Shown: positions 15,954 to 26,576, counted from the stretch's first letter. The stretch: DNA of 64,000 bases from Mesorhizobium loti (GCF_003148495.1 NZ_QGGH01000001.1:1012347-1076346); one strand, 5' to 3'. Numbers and translations: made by a program. The notes: generated by a model from the sequence alone, not told the origin.

Positions 15954-18005
15954 TCAGGCAGCCTTGCCGTCGGTGTTCATCGCCTCGTCGGCCAGACGGC
16001 CGGTGAGTTCGGCCATGTGGTCGAAGACGGCACGGTAGCTGGCGACGCCCGCGGTCGCCGAGCGCAACTCGATGATCAGGTCGCCGATCTCGGCTTGCGG
16101 CATGGTTGCCTCGACAACATCCCATCCCGGCCAGTCAGGCCGCGCGTCATAGCCGAGGATCTGGCCGCGCCGCTGCGGGATGAGTGCGATGATCTTCGAG
16201 GTGGCGTCGGACGGTGTGACGATCTCGACCTTCATCACCGGTTCCAGAAGCACAGGCGAGCACGCGGCCATGCCTTCCTTCATGGCCAGCCTGGCCGCCA
16301 TCTGGAAGGCCATGTCGGAGGAATCGACCGCGTGGTAGGAGCCATCCGACAGGTTGACGGCGACATCGACGACGGGAAAGCCGAGCGGCCCAGACTTCAG
16401 ATAATCGCGCACGCCGGTTTCGACCGACTGGATGTAGGTCTTCGGCACGACGCCGCCGGTGATGGTGTCGGTGAACTGGAAGCCGGAGCCGCGCGGCAGC
16501 GGCTTGATCTCGATCACCACGTCGCCGAACTGGCCATGGCCGCCGGACTGTTTCTTGTGACGGCCGCGCTGCTGCGCCGGTTTGCGGATCGTCTCGCGAT
16601 AGGGCACCGCCGGTGCATGGCCTTCGACCGGTATCTGGTTCTTGCCCTCCAGCCGTTCGCGCACGACACGCAGATGCATCTCGCCATGGCCCGACAGCAC
16701 GGTTTCGGCCGAGTCCTGGTTGTGACGCAGGCTGAGCGACGGGTCTTCCTCGGCCAGCCGCTGTATGGCGGCCGACATCTTCACTTCGTCCTTGCGCTCC
16801 TTGGGGCGCAGTGCGAAGGCGAAGACCGGTTGCGGCGGCTCGAACTGGAACAGCTGTTTGGCGCCGCCCTTGGCCGAGCTCAGCGTCTGGCCGGTCTTGA
16901 CCTCATCCAGCTTGCCCAGCGCCACCGTGTCACCGGCCTTGGCGATGGTCAGCTTGGACTGGTCCTTGCCGAGCATCCGGTAGATGCCGGAGACCTTGGC
17001 CGTGTCGCCGCCGGGCAGCCAGAGTTCGGAACCGTCGACGACCTGACCGGACAGGACGCGCGACACCGACAGCTTGCCGCCATGCGGCGTGTGGATGGTC
17101 TTCATCACCTGGACCAAGGTCGCGGCGCCGTCGGGTGCGCCGAGCCGCTTGCGGGTCGCCTCGATGTCCGGCGCGTCGTGGCGGATCGCCTTCAGGAGGC
17201 GCAGCACGCCGTTGCCCTTCTCGGCGGTGCCGATCAGCACTGGCGTTACCGCGCCGTCGCGCAGATCGGCGGCAAGGTCGTCGAAGATCGCGTCCTTGGG
17301 TGGCTCGATCTCCTCGAGCAGCTGTTCCATCAGATGGTCGTCATGGTCGGCCAGCGTTTCCAGCATGGAGAAGCGCGCCTCCAGTTCGCGCGCCTTGTCG
17401 TCGCCCGGTATCTGAGCCACCTCGCTTTCGGCATACTCGCGATAGATGTAGGCGCGCTCCAGCGCCAGATCGATCGAGCCGATGACGACGCCATCCTTGC
17501 GCAACGGAATCTGGCGCAACAGCAGCGGCACCGCGCTGGCCGGCTGCAGCATCTTCAGCGTGTCGCGCACGCCGGCGATTGCCTTGTCGACCTTGTTGAG
17601 GAACAGGATGCGCGGCACGCCGAGATCGTCGAGCTTGCGCATGATCAACTGCAGGGCGGGGATCTTCTTTTCGTCGGCCTCGGCTACGACCACCGCGAGG
17701 TCGCAGGCGGCCAGCACCGGCTCGGCCTCGAAGGAAAATTCGATGGAGCCGGGACAGTCGACGAAGGTGATCTGCTCGCCCATGAATTCAGCGGTGGCGA
17801 TTGTCGCCTCGACGCTCATGGCGTGGGCGCGCGCCTCGGGCGAATGATCCGAAACGGTATTGCCTGATGAAACGGGATTTTGTCGGGGAATTGAGCCCGT
17901 ACGGGCCAGTATGGCTTCGAGAAGTGTCGTCTTACCGCTTGCAAAGGGACCGACTATGGCAATGCATTTCGGTCCCGTGCGTCGTCCTCCGGCGCGAGTA
18001 CCCAT
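15954..18005 (-). CDS. Elongation factor G-like translational GTPase
   Basis: A 683-aa EF-G paralogue (the fusA2-like group), separate from the main fusA usually found in the str operon. The GTPase domain has G1 GPFASGKT (19-26), G3 DCPGSIEF in place of the usual DTPGHVDF, and G4 NKVDK. Domains II-V follow, including a domain IV stretch RGRHKKQSGGHGQFGDVVIE and domain V with AEIGDLIIELRSATAGVASY. The altered switch II suggests a specialised role such as ribosome recycling or quiescence (inference). GGAGGT precedes the ATG at good spacing. Isolated transcription unit. Confidence 0.88.
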   Translation of the reverse strand: MGTRAGGRRTGPKCIAIVGPFASGKTTLLEAILARTGSIPRQNPVSSGNTVSDHSPEARAHAMSVEATIATAEFMGEQITFVDCPGSIEFSFEAEPVLAACDLAVVVAEADEKKIPALQLIMRKLDDLGVPRILFLNKVDKAIAGVRDTLKMLQPASAVPLLLRQIPLRKDGVVIGSIDLALERAYIYREYAESEVAQIPGDDKARELEARFSMLETLADHDDHLMEQLLEEIEPPKDAIFDDLAADLRDGAVTPVLIGTAEKGNGVLRLLKAIRHDAPDIEATRKRLGAPDGAATLVQVMKTIHTPHGGKLSVSRVLSGQVVDGSELWLPGGDTAKVSGIYRMLGKDQSKLTIAKAGDTVALGKLDEVKTGQTLSSAKGGAKQLFQFEPPQPVFAFALRPKERKDEVKMSAAIQRLAEEDPSLSLRHNQDSAETVLSGHGEMHLRVVRERLEGKNQIPVEGHAPAVPYRETIRKPAQQRGRHKKQSGGHGQFGDVVIEIKPLPRGSGFQFTDTITGGVVPKTYIQSVETGVRDYLKSGPLGFPVVDVAVNLSDGSYHAVDSSDMAFQMAARLAMKEGMAACSPVLLEPVMKVEIVTPSDATSKIIALIPQRRGQILGYDARPDWPGWDVVEATMPQAEIGDLIIELRSATAGVASYRAVFDHMAELTGRLADEAMNTDGKAA

Positions 18006-18198
18006 AACTGACCTCCACTCAGGCGTTTCCCGTAGGACCGACTGGCATGCATGGTTCAGGCGTGGTCAATCGGTCCTGAGCGGCGGCCGGCCTGTTCGAC
18101 CGTCGCGGGCGGGGTTCTTTTCAAGTGCCACCTGCCCAAAGCCATCGTCCCACTTGTTTGCCGGCAGGGCAAGAAAAATAGAAATCTTCGCTGTGGCC

Positions 18199-19731
18199 TC
18201 AGGCGCTCAGCGCCAAGGGTTCGGCGTGGACGGCGCGCAGGGAAGCAACCTTGTCGCGCGGTGCCGGCCTGCCGAAGAAATAGCCCTGGAACCGATTGCA
18301 GCCGGCGGCCTTGGCGAGGGCGAACTCCTCTTGCGTCTCGACGCCTTCGGCGACGATAGTGACGTCCTGGATGCGCGCGATCTGCGCCAGCGCCGAAACG
18401 AAGATCTGCGCCACCTGGTCATGGGCGAGGCTGCGGATGTAGGAACGGTCGATCTTGATGCTGTCGATGGGCAAGGTCTTCAGATAGTTGAAGCCGCAAT
18501 GGCCGGTGCCGAAATCGTCGAGCGCGATGTGGAAGCCGAGGCCGCGCAACGCTTCGAGGCGTCGCAGGATCTCGGGCGTCGCGGCGGTCGCCACCGTTTC
18601 GGTGATCTCGATGACGAATTGCGCGGCGGAACGGCCGGTCTCCTTCAACACGCGGTCGCACATGGTGACGATCTCGTCGCGCTTCAGCTGTTCGCCGGAG
18701 ACGTTGATCGAGATGCGGCGACCGGGGAGGAAGTGGCCGATGTCGGCGCAAGCCCGCTTGAACACCCATTCGCCGAGCATGTCGATCAGGGTCGAGCGCT
18801 CGGCGATCGGAATGAATTCGGCCGGCGAGATCAGGCCGCGAACCGGATGGCGCCAGCGGATCAGCCCTTCGAAACCATAAGCGGATCCGTCCGGGTTGAC
18901 GATGGGCTGGTAGTGCAGTTCGAGTTCGCCGAGATAGACGGCCGCACGCAGTTCCCGTTCGATCAGGCGGCGGTAGCGCTTGTCGGACAGCATCTCCTCG
19001 TCGAACACGGTGACGCGGCCACGGCCCGCCGCCTTGCTTTCATAGAGCGCCAGGTCGGCAACCAGCATCAGTTCCGTCGTGTTGGAGGCATGTGTCGGCG
19101 CCAGTGCCACGCCGATGGAAATGGAGAGCGGGATGGTCTTGCCCTCATGCGATTTGCCGGCCCGCATGGTGTCGAGCAATTGCCTGACATCCTTGTTGAT
19201 GGCGGCGAGATCGCCGTGGGGAATGATGACGCCGAACTCGTCGCCGCCGAGCCGTCCGACCAGGCCGCCGGCAAAGATGCGCTCTGACGTCTTGACCAGA
19301 TATGCCAAGGCGAGGTCGCCGAACTGATGCCCGAACGTATCGTTGAGCTGCTTGAAATGATCGACGTCGATCAGCAGCAAGGTCGCATCGCGCCGGTCGC
19401 GCATGCTGCCGAGACTGTCATGAAGCGCTTCCAGGAAATAGCGGCGGGTCATCGCCCCCGTCATCGCGTCCCTGGTCAGGAAATGATGTTTTTCCGCCTC
19501 GGCGACGGCCGCCGACCGCAAGCGATGGACGACGCTGCTGCGCATATACATCAGCGCCAGCAGGGCCAGGCCGGTGGCCAGGATCGAGACGGTGAAGGAG
19601 GCGCCCGAGGGCAGGTTTTGCGAGATGTCGAAAGCGCCGAGCACCGCGGCACCGATGCTGATCAAAAGCAACAATTGAATGCCGCGATAGATGCGGCCGC
19701 TGTGGTCCCTGATCGTCGCCAGTATGCTCAT
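18199..19731 (-). CDS. Membrane GGDEF-EAL c-di-GMP protein
   Basis: A 510-aa membrane protein with two transmembrane segments (about 16-34 and 46-62), a GGDEF domain (80-245) and an EAL domain (255-505). The diguanylate cyclase site reads LGGDEFG and looks intact; no RxxD inhibitory site precedes it. The phosphodiesterase site has EGLIR in place of EALxR, then INVS, EITE, LDDFGTGH, IKID, EGVET and QGYFFGRP, so all metal and catalytic residues are present. It may act in either direction on c-di-GMP. The start is the second in-frame ATG (19731), with GGGGTG upstream; using the first adds nine residues. Confidence 0.9.
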   Translation of the reverse strand: MSILATIRDHSGRIYRGIQLLLLISIGAAVLGAFDISQNLPSGASFTVSILATGLALLALMYMRSSVVHRLRSAAVAEAEKHHFLTRDAMTGAMTRRYFLEALHDSLGSMRDRRDATLLLIDVDHFKQLNDTFGHQFGDLALAYLVKTSERIFAGGLVGRLGGDEFGVIIPHGDLAAINKDVRQLLDTMRAGKSHEGKTIPLSISIGVALAPTHASNTTELMLVADLALYESKAAGRGRVTVFDEEMLSDKRYRRLIERELRAAVYLGELELHYQPIVNPDGSAYGFEGLIRWRHPVRGLISPAEFIPIAERSTLIDMLGEWVFKRACADIGHFLPGRRISINVSGEQLKRDEIVTMCDRVLKETGRSAAQFVIEITETVATAATPEILRRLEALRGLGFHIALDDFGTGHCGFNYLKTLPIDSIKIDRSYIRSLAHDQVAQIFVSALAQIARIQDVTIVAEGVETQEEFALAKAAGCNRFQGYFFGRPAPRDKVASLRAVHAEPLALSA

Positions 19732-20014
19732 CTCATCACCCCTACACCCCGCCGGCAAGGGCTAGAGGGCAGGCGTTAAAAAGCCCTTGAGGCGGCCACG
19801 CCTGGTCGGCGATTTGGCCGCCAGTCCCGGTGATCGAACGTTCATGGTTAAGAAGCCTGCCGCGGATGCCGTCAGGATGGCGGAGAAGGTTGATCGCAGT
19901 TGCACGGCGCGGCATATCGGAGGAAGGTGCCGGCTTGCGCCAATGTCATTTGCGCCAACGCCCGGACAGGCGGTGTTCTGCCGCCAGCCGGTCAGAGATC
20001 AAGGACCATCGACC

Positions 20015-20410
20015 ATGAAGATCATTGCCTGTGGCAGCGTGCCAACCGTCATAGCGCCCGAAAAATACTTCACCGGCCGGGTGCTGCAGACGCCCATCAT
20101 CGAGAAAGAGGCACCGGCGCGGCTACGGGCCACGCTGGTCAGCTTTGAGCCGGGCGCGCGCACCCACTGGCATACGCATCCGCTTGGCCAGACGCTCTAT
20201 GTCACCGTGGGCGCCGGGCTTGCCCAGACATGGGGCGAACCGGTTCAGGAGATCAGGGCCGGCGACGTCATATCCTTTGCGCCAGGCGAAAAGCACTGGC
20301 ATGGCGCGGCGCCGAAATCGGCGATGACGCATATCGCCATGCAGGAGGCGCTCGACGATGTCCATGTCGATTGGCTGGAGCCGGTCAGCGGCGAGCAGTA
20401 TGGCAAGTGA
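20015..20410 (+). CDS. Cupin-domain protein
   Basis: A 131-aa single-domain cupin, a small beta-barrel that often binds metal. Motif 1 is GARTHWHTHPLGQTLYVTVGAG and motif 2 GDVISFAPGEKHWHGAAP, together giving the usual His-His-Glu/Gln-His metal set (Gln replaces Glu in motif 1). Such proteins resemble the carboxymuconolactone-decarboxylase-associated cupins; no specific reaction can be assigned. The ATG at 20015 has AAGGA at 20001-20005; the frame extends further up without a ribosome site. A bidirectional terminator follows. Confidence 0.85.
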   Translation: MKIIACGSVPTVIAPEKYFTGRVLQTPIIEKEAPARLRATLVSFEPGARTHWHTHPLGQTLYVTVGAGLAQTWGEPVQEIRAGDVISFAPGEKHWHGAAPKSAMTHIAMQEALDDVHVDWLEPVSGEQYGK

Positions 20411-20430
20411 TGTTATCTGGCCAATACGAA

Positions 20431-20454
20431 AAACCCGGCGTCGAGCCGGGTTTT
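20431..20454. terminator. Bidirectional intrinsic terminator
   Basis: AAACCCGGC-GTCGA-GCCGGGTTTT lies between the convergent cupin and aspartate aminotransferase genes. T tracts on both strands (TTTTC forward, TTTTTCG reverse) suit termination of both. Confidence 0.9.
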
Positions 20455-20479
20455 CATTGATTGCGATGCCATGCGCCGA

Positions 20480-21736
<1,257 letters not shown>

Positions 21737-21877
21737 TCATGTCGCATGATTTCGCGCAGTGCAAGCATTGTCGGCTGATCCAGGTCTCAAGGAGCTGTGA
21801 TCGGCAACAATAAATTCATTAACAGACGGTAGAGGCTTGAGTGGCAGGATCGCAATCCAATTGCGGAGCGAGGAACC

Positions 21878-22774
21878 GTGTCGCGCAGCGTCGGGCTTGC
21901 CCACATCATCCGTCAGGACGACGGCACCTCCACCGGTGTCTGGGGCATCTACACGCTGCAAAGCGCCTTCCAGCCGATCTTCGCCTTCAACGAAGGCAAG
22001 CTGTCGGTGGCCGCGTTCGAAGGGCTGATCCGGCCGTTCCGTGACGGCGAGCCGCAATCGCCGATGAATTTCTTCTCGACCTGCCCGGCCGCCGACCGTC
22101 TGCACATCGAGGCGCTGACCAGGACGCTGCATCTTCTGAACGCCGGCGCCTGCCTGCCGCAGGAGGCGTCGATCTTCGTCAATTTCGATCCGTCGGTGTT
22201 CACCGAACGCACCGTTGCCGACGCCGCCTTGCGCGAAATGCGGCTGGTGCTGCATGAGGCCGGCATCGATCCGCGCCGTGTCGTCTGCGAGGTGACCGAG
22301 CAGCGGTCGGCATCGCAGGAAACCCTGCACAACTTTGTCGCGGCGCTGAGAGCCAACGGCTTTCGCATCGCCGTCGACGATTATGGCGCCGACGATTCCG
22401 ACATCAACCGCATCAAGGAGCTGAAGCCGGATATCGTCAAGTTCGATGCCTTCTGGATCACGCAACTGATGGAATCCGGTGCCGGCTTCGCGTTGCTGAC
22501 CACCATGGTGAAAAGCTTCGAGGAGCAAGGCATCCGCACGGTATTCGAGGGCATCGAGGAGGGCTGGCAATTGGAGCTTGCCGAGAAGTCAGGGGCGTCG
22601 ATGGTGCAGGGTTTCGTGCTGGCGCGGCCCGAACTGGCGCCGACCAGTTTTCGCGTCTTCGGCAAGACCAGGCAGGCACCTGTCGTTGCTGCCGTCGGCG
22701 ACACGCCTGCTCCAGCCCCGGCACCGCATTCGGCGCGGCCGGTGAAGGCGTTCGGGCGCAGGGTGGCGTCATGA
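21878..22774 (+). CDS. EAL-domain protein (first of an overlapping pair)
   Basis: A 298-aa soluble protein that is essentially one EAL domain (about 25-260) with a Pro/Ala-rich tail. Site residues: FEGLIRP (EGL for EAL, Arg kept), FVNFDP, CEVTEQ, VDDYGADDSD (DDFG loop altered to DDYG), IVKFD, EGIEE, QGFVLARP. The main metal ligands are present but loop 6 is unusual, so activity is uncertain; it could be a c-di-GMP binding effector. GTG start with GAGG upstream. It overlaps the next EAL gene by 4 bp (ATGA), so the two are coupled. Confidence 0.85.
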   Translation: MSRSVGLAHIIRQDDGTSTGVWGIYTLQSAFQPIFAFNEGKLSVAAFEGLIRPFRDGEPQSPMNFFSTCPAADRLHIEALTRTLHLLNAGACLPQEASIFVNFDPSVFTERTVADAALREMRLVLHEAGIDPRRVVCEVTEQRSASQETLHNFVAALRANGFRIAVDDYGADDSDINRIKELKPDIVKFDAFWITQLMESGAGFALLTTMVKSFEEQGIRTVFEGIEEGWQLELAEKSGASMVQGFVLARPELAPTSFRVFGKTRQAPVVAAVGDTPAPAPAPHSARPVKAFGRRVAS

Positions 22775-23619
22775 GGCCTGAACGGCGGCGCAATGTCGGC
22801 GATGCGATCCAGGTCGACGAAGTCGGCATCGAATACGGCATCTATGGCGAGTTCCGGCTGCGCAGCGCCTATCAGCCGATTTTGGCGCCGCGTGGTCGGT
22901 TCCTTCATGCTGTCGCGGTCGAAGCTCTGATCGAGCCGCACCGTGCCGGCCGGCCCGGCGCACCGCGGGTTTTCTTCGAAAGCATTGCCGCCTCGGACCG
23001 GCTGTTTGTCGAGACCATGTGCCGGGCGCTGCATCTCAGGAATTTTCGCAACATCGGCGTCGACGGGCTCGATCTGTTCTTCAACTACAATCCGCTGATC
23101 AACGACCATCCCGGGCGAGCGTTGGCCGAGATCCGGCTGATGACCAGGCATCTCGCCGATTTCGGCCTCGCGCCGGCCATGCTGGTCTGCGAAATCACCG
23201 AACAGGCCGCCGATGACGCGCTTCTTGCCCGGTTGGCGCGCGAAATGCGGCGCGACGGCATCCGCATCGCCATCGACGATTTCGGCACCGGGCACTCGAC
23301 CGAGGAGCGGGTGAGCCTGCTCAGGCCCGATATCGTCAAGATCGACGGCACCTGGTTCGCCGAGTTCTGCCGCCACGCTGCCGCCGAGCGGTTCTTCCGC
23401 CCGCTGGTTTCCAGCCTGCATGACCGTGGCGCCAAGGTGCTGGTCGAGGGCATCGAGCAGCCCACCCATCTGCGCGTCGCGCTCGAAGGCGGCGTCGACC
23501 TGCTGCAGGGTTTTCTTCTCGCCCGCCCCGCGCTTGCCGGCACGGTATTCGAGGAAAAACCGCTGGTCATCGATACGCTGCTGGGCAGGGACAACAAGGT
23601 CGTGCCCCTTTTTGGCTAG
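22771..23619 (+). CDS. EAL-domain protein (second of an overlapping pair)
   Basis: A 282-aa single-domain EAL protein similar in layout to the preceding one. It has VEALIEPH, where Glu stands at the position of the substrate-phosphate Arg of ExLxR, then FFNYNP, CEITEQ, IDDFGTGHST, IVKIDGTWF, EGIEQ and QGFLLARP. Metal ligands and loop 6 look intact, so the missing Arg is the main defect. The two proteins complement each other's weak positions (Arg in one, DDFG in the other), which would suit a heterodimer (inference). No regulatory domain is fused. Confidence 0.85.
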   Translation: MRPERRRNVGDAIQVDEVGIEYGIYGEFRLRSAYQPILAPRGRFLHAVAVEALIEPHRAGRPGAPRVFFESIAASDRLFVETMCRALHLRNFRNIGVDGLDLFFNYNPLINDHPGRALAEIRLMTRHLADFGLAPAMLVCEITEQAADDALLARLAREMRRDGIRIAIDDFGTGHSTEERVSLLRPDIVKIDGTWFAEFCRHAAAERFFRPLVSSLHDRGAKVLVEGIEQPTHLRVALEGGVDLLQGFLLARPALAGTVFEEKPLVIDTLLGRDNKVVPLFG

Positions 23620-23761
23620 GGCATGCCGACGATTGGTGCCGTGAGCGCCCTTGGACGCTTTGCATCAGCGGCGCTGATGGTCGTACCAAAACAAATCATT
23701 GGTTGAGGACGCCGCCGCTGCGATAGTTGCGCCAGTGGAGACAGCGCTCGGGGGAATAGCC

Positions 23762-24370
23762 ATGATACTGTACAGCATGATCGACAGCGGCAATTGCTAC
23801 AAGCCGCGCCTGCTGATGGCCAAGCTTGGCCTTGCGTTCACCACTATCGAGGTGAGCTCGCACACCGGCGACACGCGCAAAGCCGATTTTGTCGCCAAGA
23901 ACCCGAACGCCATGGTGCCGCTGCTCGAACTCGATGACGGCCGGCGGCTGGCCGAATCCAATGCCATCCTGCTCTATCTCGCCGAAGGCACGCGCTTCCT
24001 GCCGGTCGACAGATATGAGCGCGGGCTCGCCTACCAATGGCTGTTCTTCGAACAGTACAGCCACGAACCCTACATCGCCGTGCGCAAGGCGCTGCTGACC
24101 TTTCCAGAAAGAGCCGCGGATGCAACGCCGGAGCGGCTGGCGGTGACGCTGGAGCGCGGCAACAAGGCGCTCGGCGTGATGAACAAGCATCTGGAAAACA
24201 ACGCCTTCTTCGCCGGTGGCGCGCTCAGCGTCGCCGATATCGCGCTCTATGCCTATACGCATACGGCAGAGCAGGGCGGCTTCCAGCTCGACGCCTATCC
24301 GGCGGTGGCGGCGTGGCTGAAAAGGGTGGAGGCCGATCCGGGGCATGTGCCGATCGAGTGGGTGGGATAA
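23762..24370 (+). CDS. Glutathione S-transferase family protein
   Basis: A 202-aa GST with N-terminal thioredoxin-like domain (1-78) and helical C-terminal domain. It starts MILYSMIDSGNCYKPRL, with Ser9 and Asn11-Cys12 at the glutathione-activating edge; NPNAMVPLLELDDGRRLAESNAILLYLA contains the cis-Pro and the SNAI glutathione gamma-glutamyl site. The C-terminal half has GALSVADIALYAYTHTA with the N-capping box. Substrate unknown. The ATG at 23762 follows GGGGAA; upstream in-frame sequence is poorly supported. Confidence 0.88.
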   Translation: MILYSMIDSGNCYKPRLLMAKLGLAFTTIEVSSHTGDTRKADFVAKNPNAMVPLLELDDGRRLAESNAILLYLAEGTRFLPVDRYERGLAYQWLFFEQYSHEPYIAVRKALLTFPERAADATPERLAVTLERGNKALGVMNKHLENNAFFAGGALSVADIALYAYTHTAEQGGFQLDAYPAVAAWLKRVEADPGHVPIEWVG

Positions 24371-24405
24371 GCAACGCCGACGATTGGCGAAAGCCGTACC
24401 ACAGC

Positions 24406-24570
24406 GTCCTTCTCCCCGTCTCTATACGGGGAGAAGATGGCGGCAGCCAGATGAGGGGCGGCGCCAACCTTTCCTAGTCAGTACTATACTAAATGGGCAG
24501 TTCTGAAGCGTCGGCGCTGCCCCTCATCGCCCTGCCGGGCACTTCTCCCCGTATAGAGACGGGGAGAAGG
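24406..24570. repeat. REP-like pair in opposed orientation
   Basis: Two copies of the family face each other: CTTCTCCCCGTCTCTATACGGGG..., ending in CAGATGAGGGGCGGCGCC, and the inverse GGCGCTGCCCCTCATCGCC... with CCCCGTATAGAGACGGGGAG. The 427-bp gap between the GST and cold-shock genes otherwise holds only the terminator below. Confidence 0.85.
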
Positions 24571-24606
24571 ATGCTGTATCGCCGGCAGCGCTCAACCCCA
24601 GACAGC

Positions 24607-24630
24607 AAAAAGGCGGGATAAATCCCGCCT
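24607..24630 (-). terminator. Leftward intrinsic terminator, probably of cspA
   Basis: On the minus strand AGGCGGGAT-TT-ATCCCGCCT is followed by TTTT. It lies about 170 nt after the cold-shock stop codon with nothing else reading leftward between them. Confidence 0.75.
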
Positions 24631-24797
24631 TCCCATGCTTGGTAGCCTGATCGGGAGCGTCCGGTCCGGGCTGGCAGCTATCTGCTGATCCAGCTTGTCG
24701 GGTCTTTCCGCTCCAGCGCGCTTCTCGCGCGACTGTCAGTACATCCGTGACTTGCCGCGCGCCCCGAACTCTCGCCCGGCGCGCGCACTTCGCAAAA

Positions 24798-25010
24798 TCA
24801 GGCTGCCTTGCTCAGAGATCCAGCGGACGACTTGCCAGTGCGGCGGTCCTGCTCGATCTCGAAGTTGATCTTCTGGCCTTCGACCAGGGTCGACAGTCCA
24901 GCACGCTCGACAGCGGAGATGTGGACGAAAACGTCCGCGCCGCCCGCGTCAGGCTGAATGAAGCCGAAGCCCTTGGTGGCGTTGAACCACTTGACCGTTC
25001 CAGTTGCCAT
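24798..25010 (-). CDS. cspA: Cold-shock protein
   Basis: A 70-aa CspA-family RNA chaperone, one OB fold. RNP1 is KGFGFIQP and RNP2 VFVHIS; the opening [14 protein letters not shown] is standard. The C-terminus carries a short basic/Ser tail ([15 protein letters not shown]). These proteins melt mRNA structure and often respond to cold or growth phase. The inferred promoter leaves a 5' leader of about 130 nt, typical of csp genes whose translation is controlled by leader structure. Confidence 0.95.
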   Translation of the reverse strand: MATGTVKWFNATKGFGFIQPDAGGADVFVHISAVERAGLSTLVEGQKINFEIEQDRRTGKSSAGSLSKAA

Positions 25011-25149
25011 TTTAGATAGTCCTTCAACATTTGCTTTAGTTTGACCAGACCGAGGTCCAGCCGGTGTGCATCGAGATTTTGGAGATAGACGTCAGCAAAC
25101 GCGAAGATCGCGAGGCCCGGATCGATCGGCCGAAATATCAATGGAACGC

Positions 25150-25178
25150 ATATAGGCTGGTTTCGCATAAAAAACAAG
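25150..25178 (-). promoter_or_regulatory. Promoter of the cold-shock gene
   Basis: On the minus strand CTTGTT (25178-25173) is followed after 17 nt by CTATAT (25155-25150), close to the alphaproteobacterial housekeeping consensus. Expected start near 25143. Confidence 0.6.
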
Positions 25179-25287
25179 ACTGCGTGAGAAAGCCGTGATC
25201 GCGGCGCTGCCCAACGGCTGCCCCAATCTGCTGAAAACGTTGCGACAGATCACGCTGTCCTCGAGCGGCGGATCAGGGGAGAGGACC

Positions 25288-25617
25288 ATGAAAACCATTC
25301 TGCTTGCCGCCTGCCTGACGCTGGTGGCCGCCGAGGCGCAGGCGGTCTCGCGCTACGATCCGACCCGCATGAGTTGCGGCAAGGTTCAGGCGACGATCGC
25401 CCGGCAGGGCGCCGTCATACTGCGCTACCAGTCGACACGTGTGCCGGGATTGCCGCTCTATGACCGCTATGTGCAGAGCCAGCAATTCTGCACCATGGGC
25501 GAGGTGAGGACGCGCGCCTACGTGCCGAGCGCCGACACCAAGTCCTGCCCGGTCTACAATTGCAAGCGGCCGGACAATGACCGGCATTTCCGCCGGCGGT
25601 TCTTCCATAACAATTAA
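25288..25617 (+). CDS. Small secreted cysteine-containing protein
   Basis: A 109-aa exported protein of unknown function. MKTILLAACLTLVAAEAQA is a clear signal peptide with cleavage after AQA. The mature part contains RMSCGKVQATIARQGAVILRY, QQFCTMGEV and SCPVYNCK; four mature cysteines could form two disulfides. The basic, His/Arg/Asn-rich tail (DNDRHFRRRFFHNN) is notable. A GGGGAGAGG lies ahead of the ATG at 25288. Similar small proteins are common in rhizobia as uncharacterised periplasmic proteins. Confidence 0.8.
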   Translation: MKTILLAACLTLVAAEAQAVSRYDPTRMSCGKVQATIARQGAVILRYQSTRVPGLPLYDRYVQSQQFCTMGEVRTRAYVPSADTKSCPVYNCKRPDNDRHFRRRFFHNN

Positions 25618-25644
25618 GGGCTTCTCAACCGGCAGCGATTGCTC

Positions 25645-26535
25645 TCAATCTCGAATGTGTTCCATGAGCATGGACACGAACTGCGTCACTTTTTGTGGGC
25701 GAAAGCGCGCCGCCGGATAAACCACGTGAATGCCGCCCGAGGGCAGCTCCCAGTCCGGCAGCATATGGACGAGGCGACCCTGCGACAGATAATCGACGAC
25801 GAGATAGTCCGGCAAAACCGCCACCCCGCCGCCGGCCAGCGTGGCTTCCAGTACCGCCGGGGTTGAGTTGATGGAGAACGCCTCGCGCATGGTGACGGTG
25901 CGAGGCTCAAAATCATCTCGCGTGAAGCTCCAGGTAAAGGGCTTGCGCAGCACGGCATTGGCAACGAGCGGCAAGGGAGAAAGATCTTCTGGCTTGTCCA
26001 CCCTGACCCCGGCGGCGAAATCCCGCGACGCGACCAGAATTTGCCGGAAAGTGCCTATGCGGCGGGCCTGCTGGCTGGAGTCTTCAAGCCAGCCAACCCG
26101 GATGGACAGGTCTATCTTGTTGCCGATCAAATCAATTATGGCATCGGAAATGAACAGTTCGACGCCGCAGGCAGGAAATTTCTGGCGAAAGCGGGCGGCG
26201 ATCGGGGCCAGCACGATCGCGCCATAGTCATTGGATGCGGAAACGCGCAGCACACCAGCCACTTCGGTATTGATCTCGCCGACCTCAGCGACTGCCTCTT
26301 CAACATCCCGCAGGATCAGAACGCAGCGTGCGTGCAAAAGGCGGCCTGCTTCGGTCGGCTCGAGCCGCCGCGTCGTACGCACGAGAAGCGCGGTCTTAAG
26401 CTCGGTTTCAAGGCGGGCGACCTGTTGGCTGACGACGGCTTTCGTGATGCCAAGTCGCTCGGCTGCCCGGGTAAACGAGCCTGCGTCGATCACGGTGGCA
26501 AAATAGGCGAGGCGGTTGAGGTTGATTGGTTCCAC
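25645..26535 (-). CDS. LysR-family regulator divergent from the MBL-fold gene
   Basis: A 296-aa LysR regulator of the AaeR/DmlR-like group. HTH: FTRAAERLGITKAVVSQQVARLE (about 21-43; quoted in part: ITKAVVSQQV). The effector domain spans 90-290 (VLRVSASNDYGAIVLAPIAARF). It diverges from the MBL/SnoaL genes and probably controls them and itself, as is usual for LysR genes. The 161-bp gap contains an ATACA-GTG-TGTAT palindrome. Confidence 0.88.
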   Translation of the reverse strand: MEPINLNRLAYFATVIDAGSFTRAAERLGITKAVVSQQVARLETELKTALLVRTTRRLEPTEAGRLLHARCVLILRDVEEAVAEVGEINTEVAGVLRVSASNDYGAIVLAPIAARFRQKFPACGVELFISDAIIDLIGNKIDLSIRVGWLEDSSQQARRIGTFRQILVASRDFAAGVRVDKPEDLSPLPLVANAVLRKPFTWSFTRDDFEPRTVTMREAFSINSTPAVLEATLAGGGVAVLPDYLVVDYLSQGRLVHMLPDWELPSGGIHVVYPAARFRPQKVTQFVSMLMEHIRD

Positions 26536-26563
26536 GTGACGCCTCAGATTGTAAGCTTATGCC

Positions 26564-26576
26564 ATACAGTGTGTAT
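26564..26576. promoter_or_regulatory. Possible LysR operator
   Basis: ATACA-GTG-TGTAT in the divergent gap, 29 bp before the LysR start and 121 bp before the MBL start. Short, AT-rich, and resembling a LysR half-site pair; weak support. Confidence 0.35.

Noticed and set aside
16017-17867. Open frame of about 600 codons opposite the EF-G-like gene
   Set aside because: Shadow of the real gene; composition (Arg/Gly/Val-rich, no motifs) is typical of antisense frames in GC-rich DNA.
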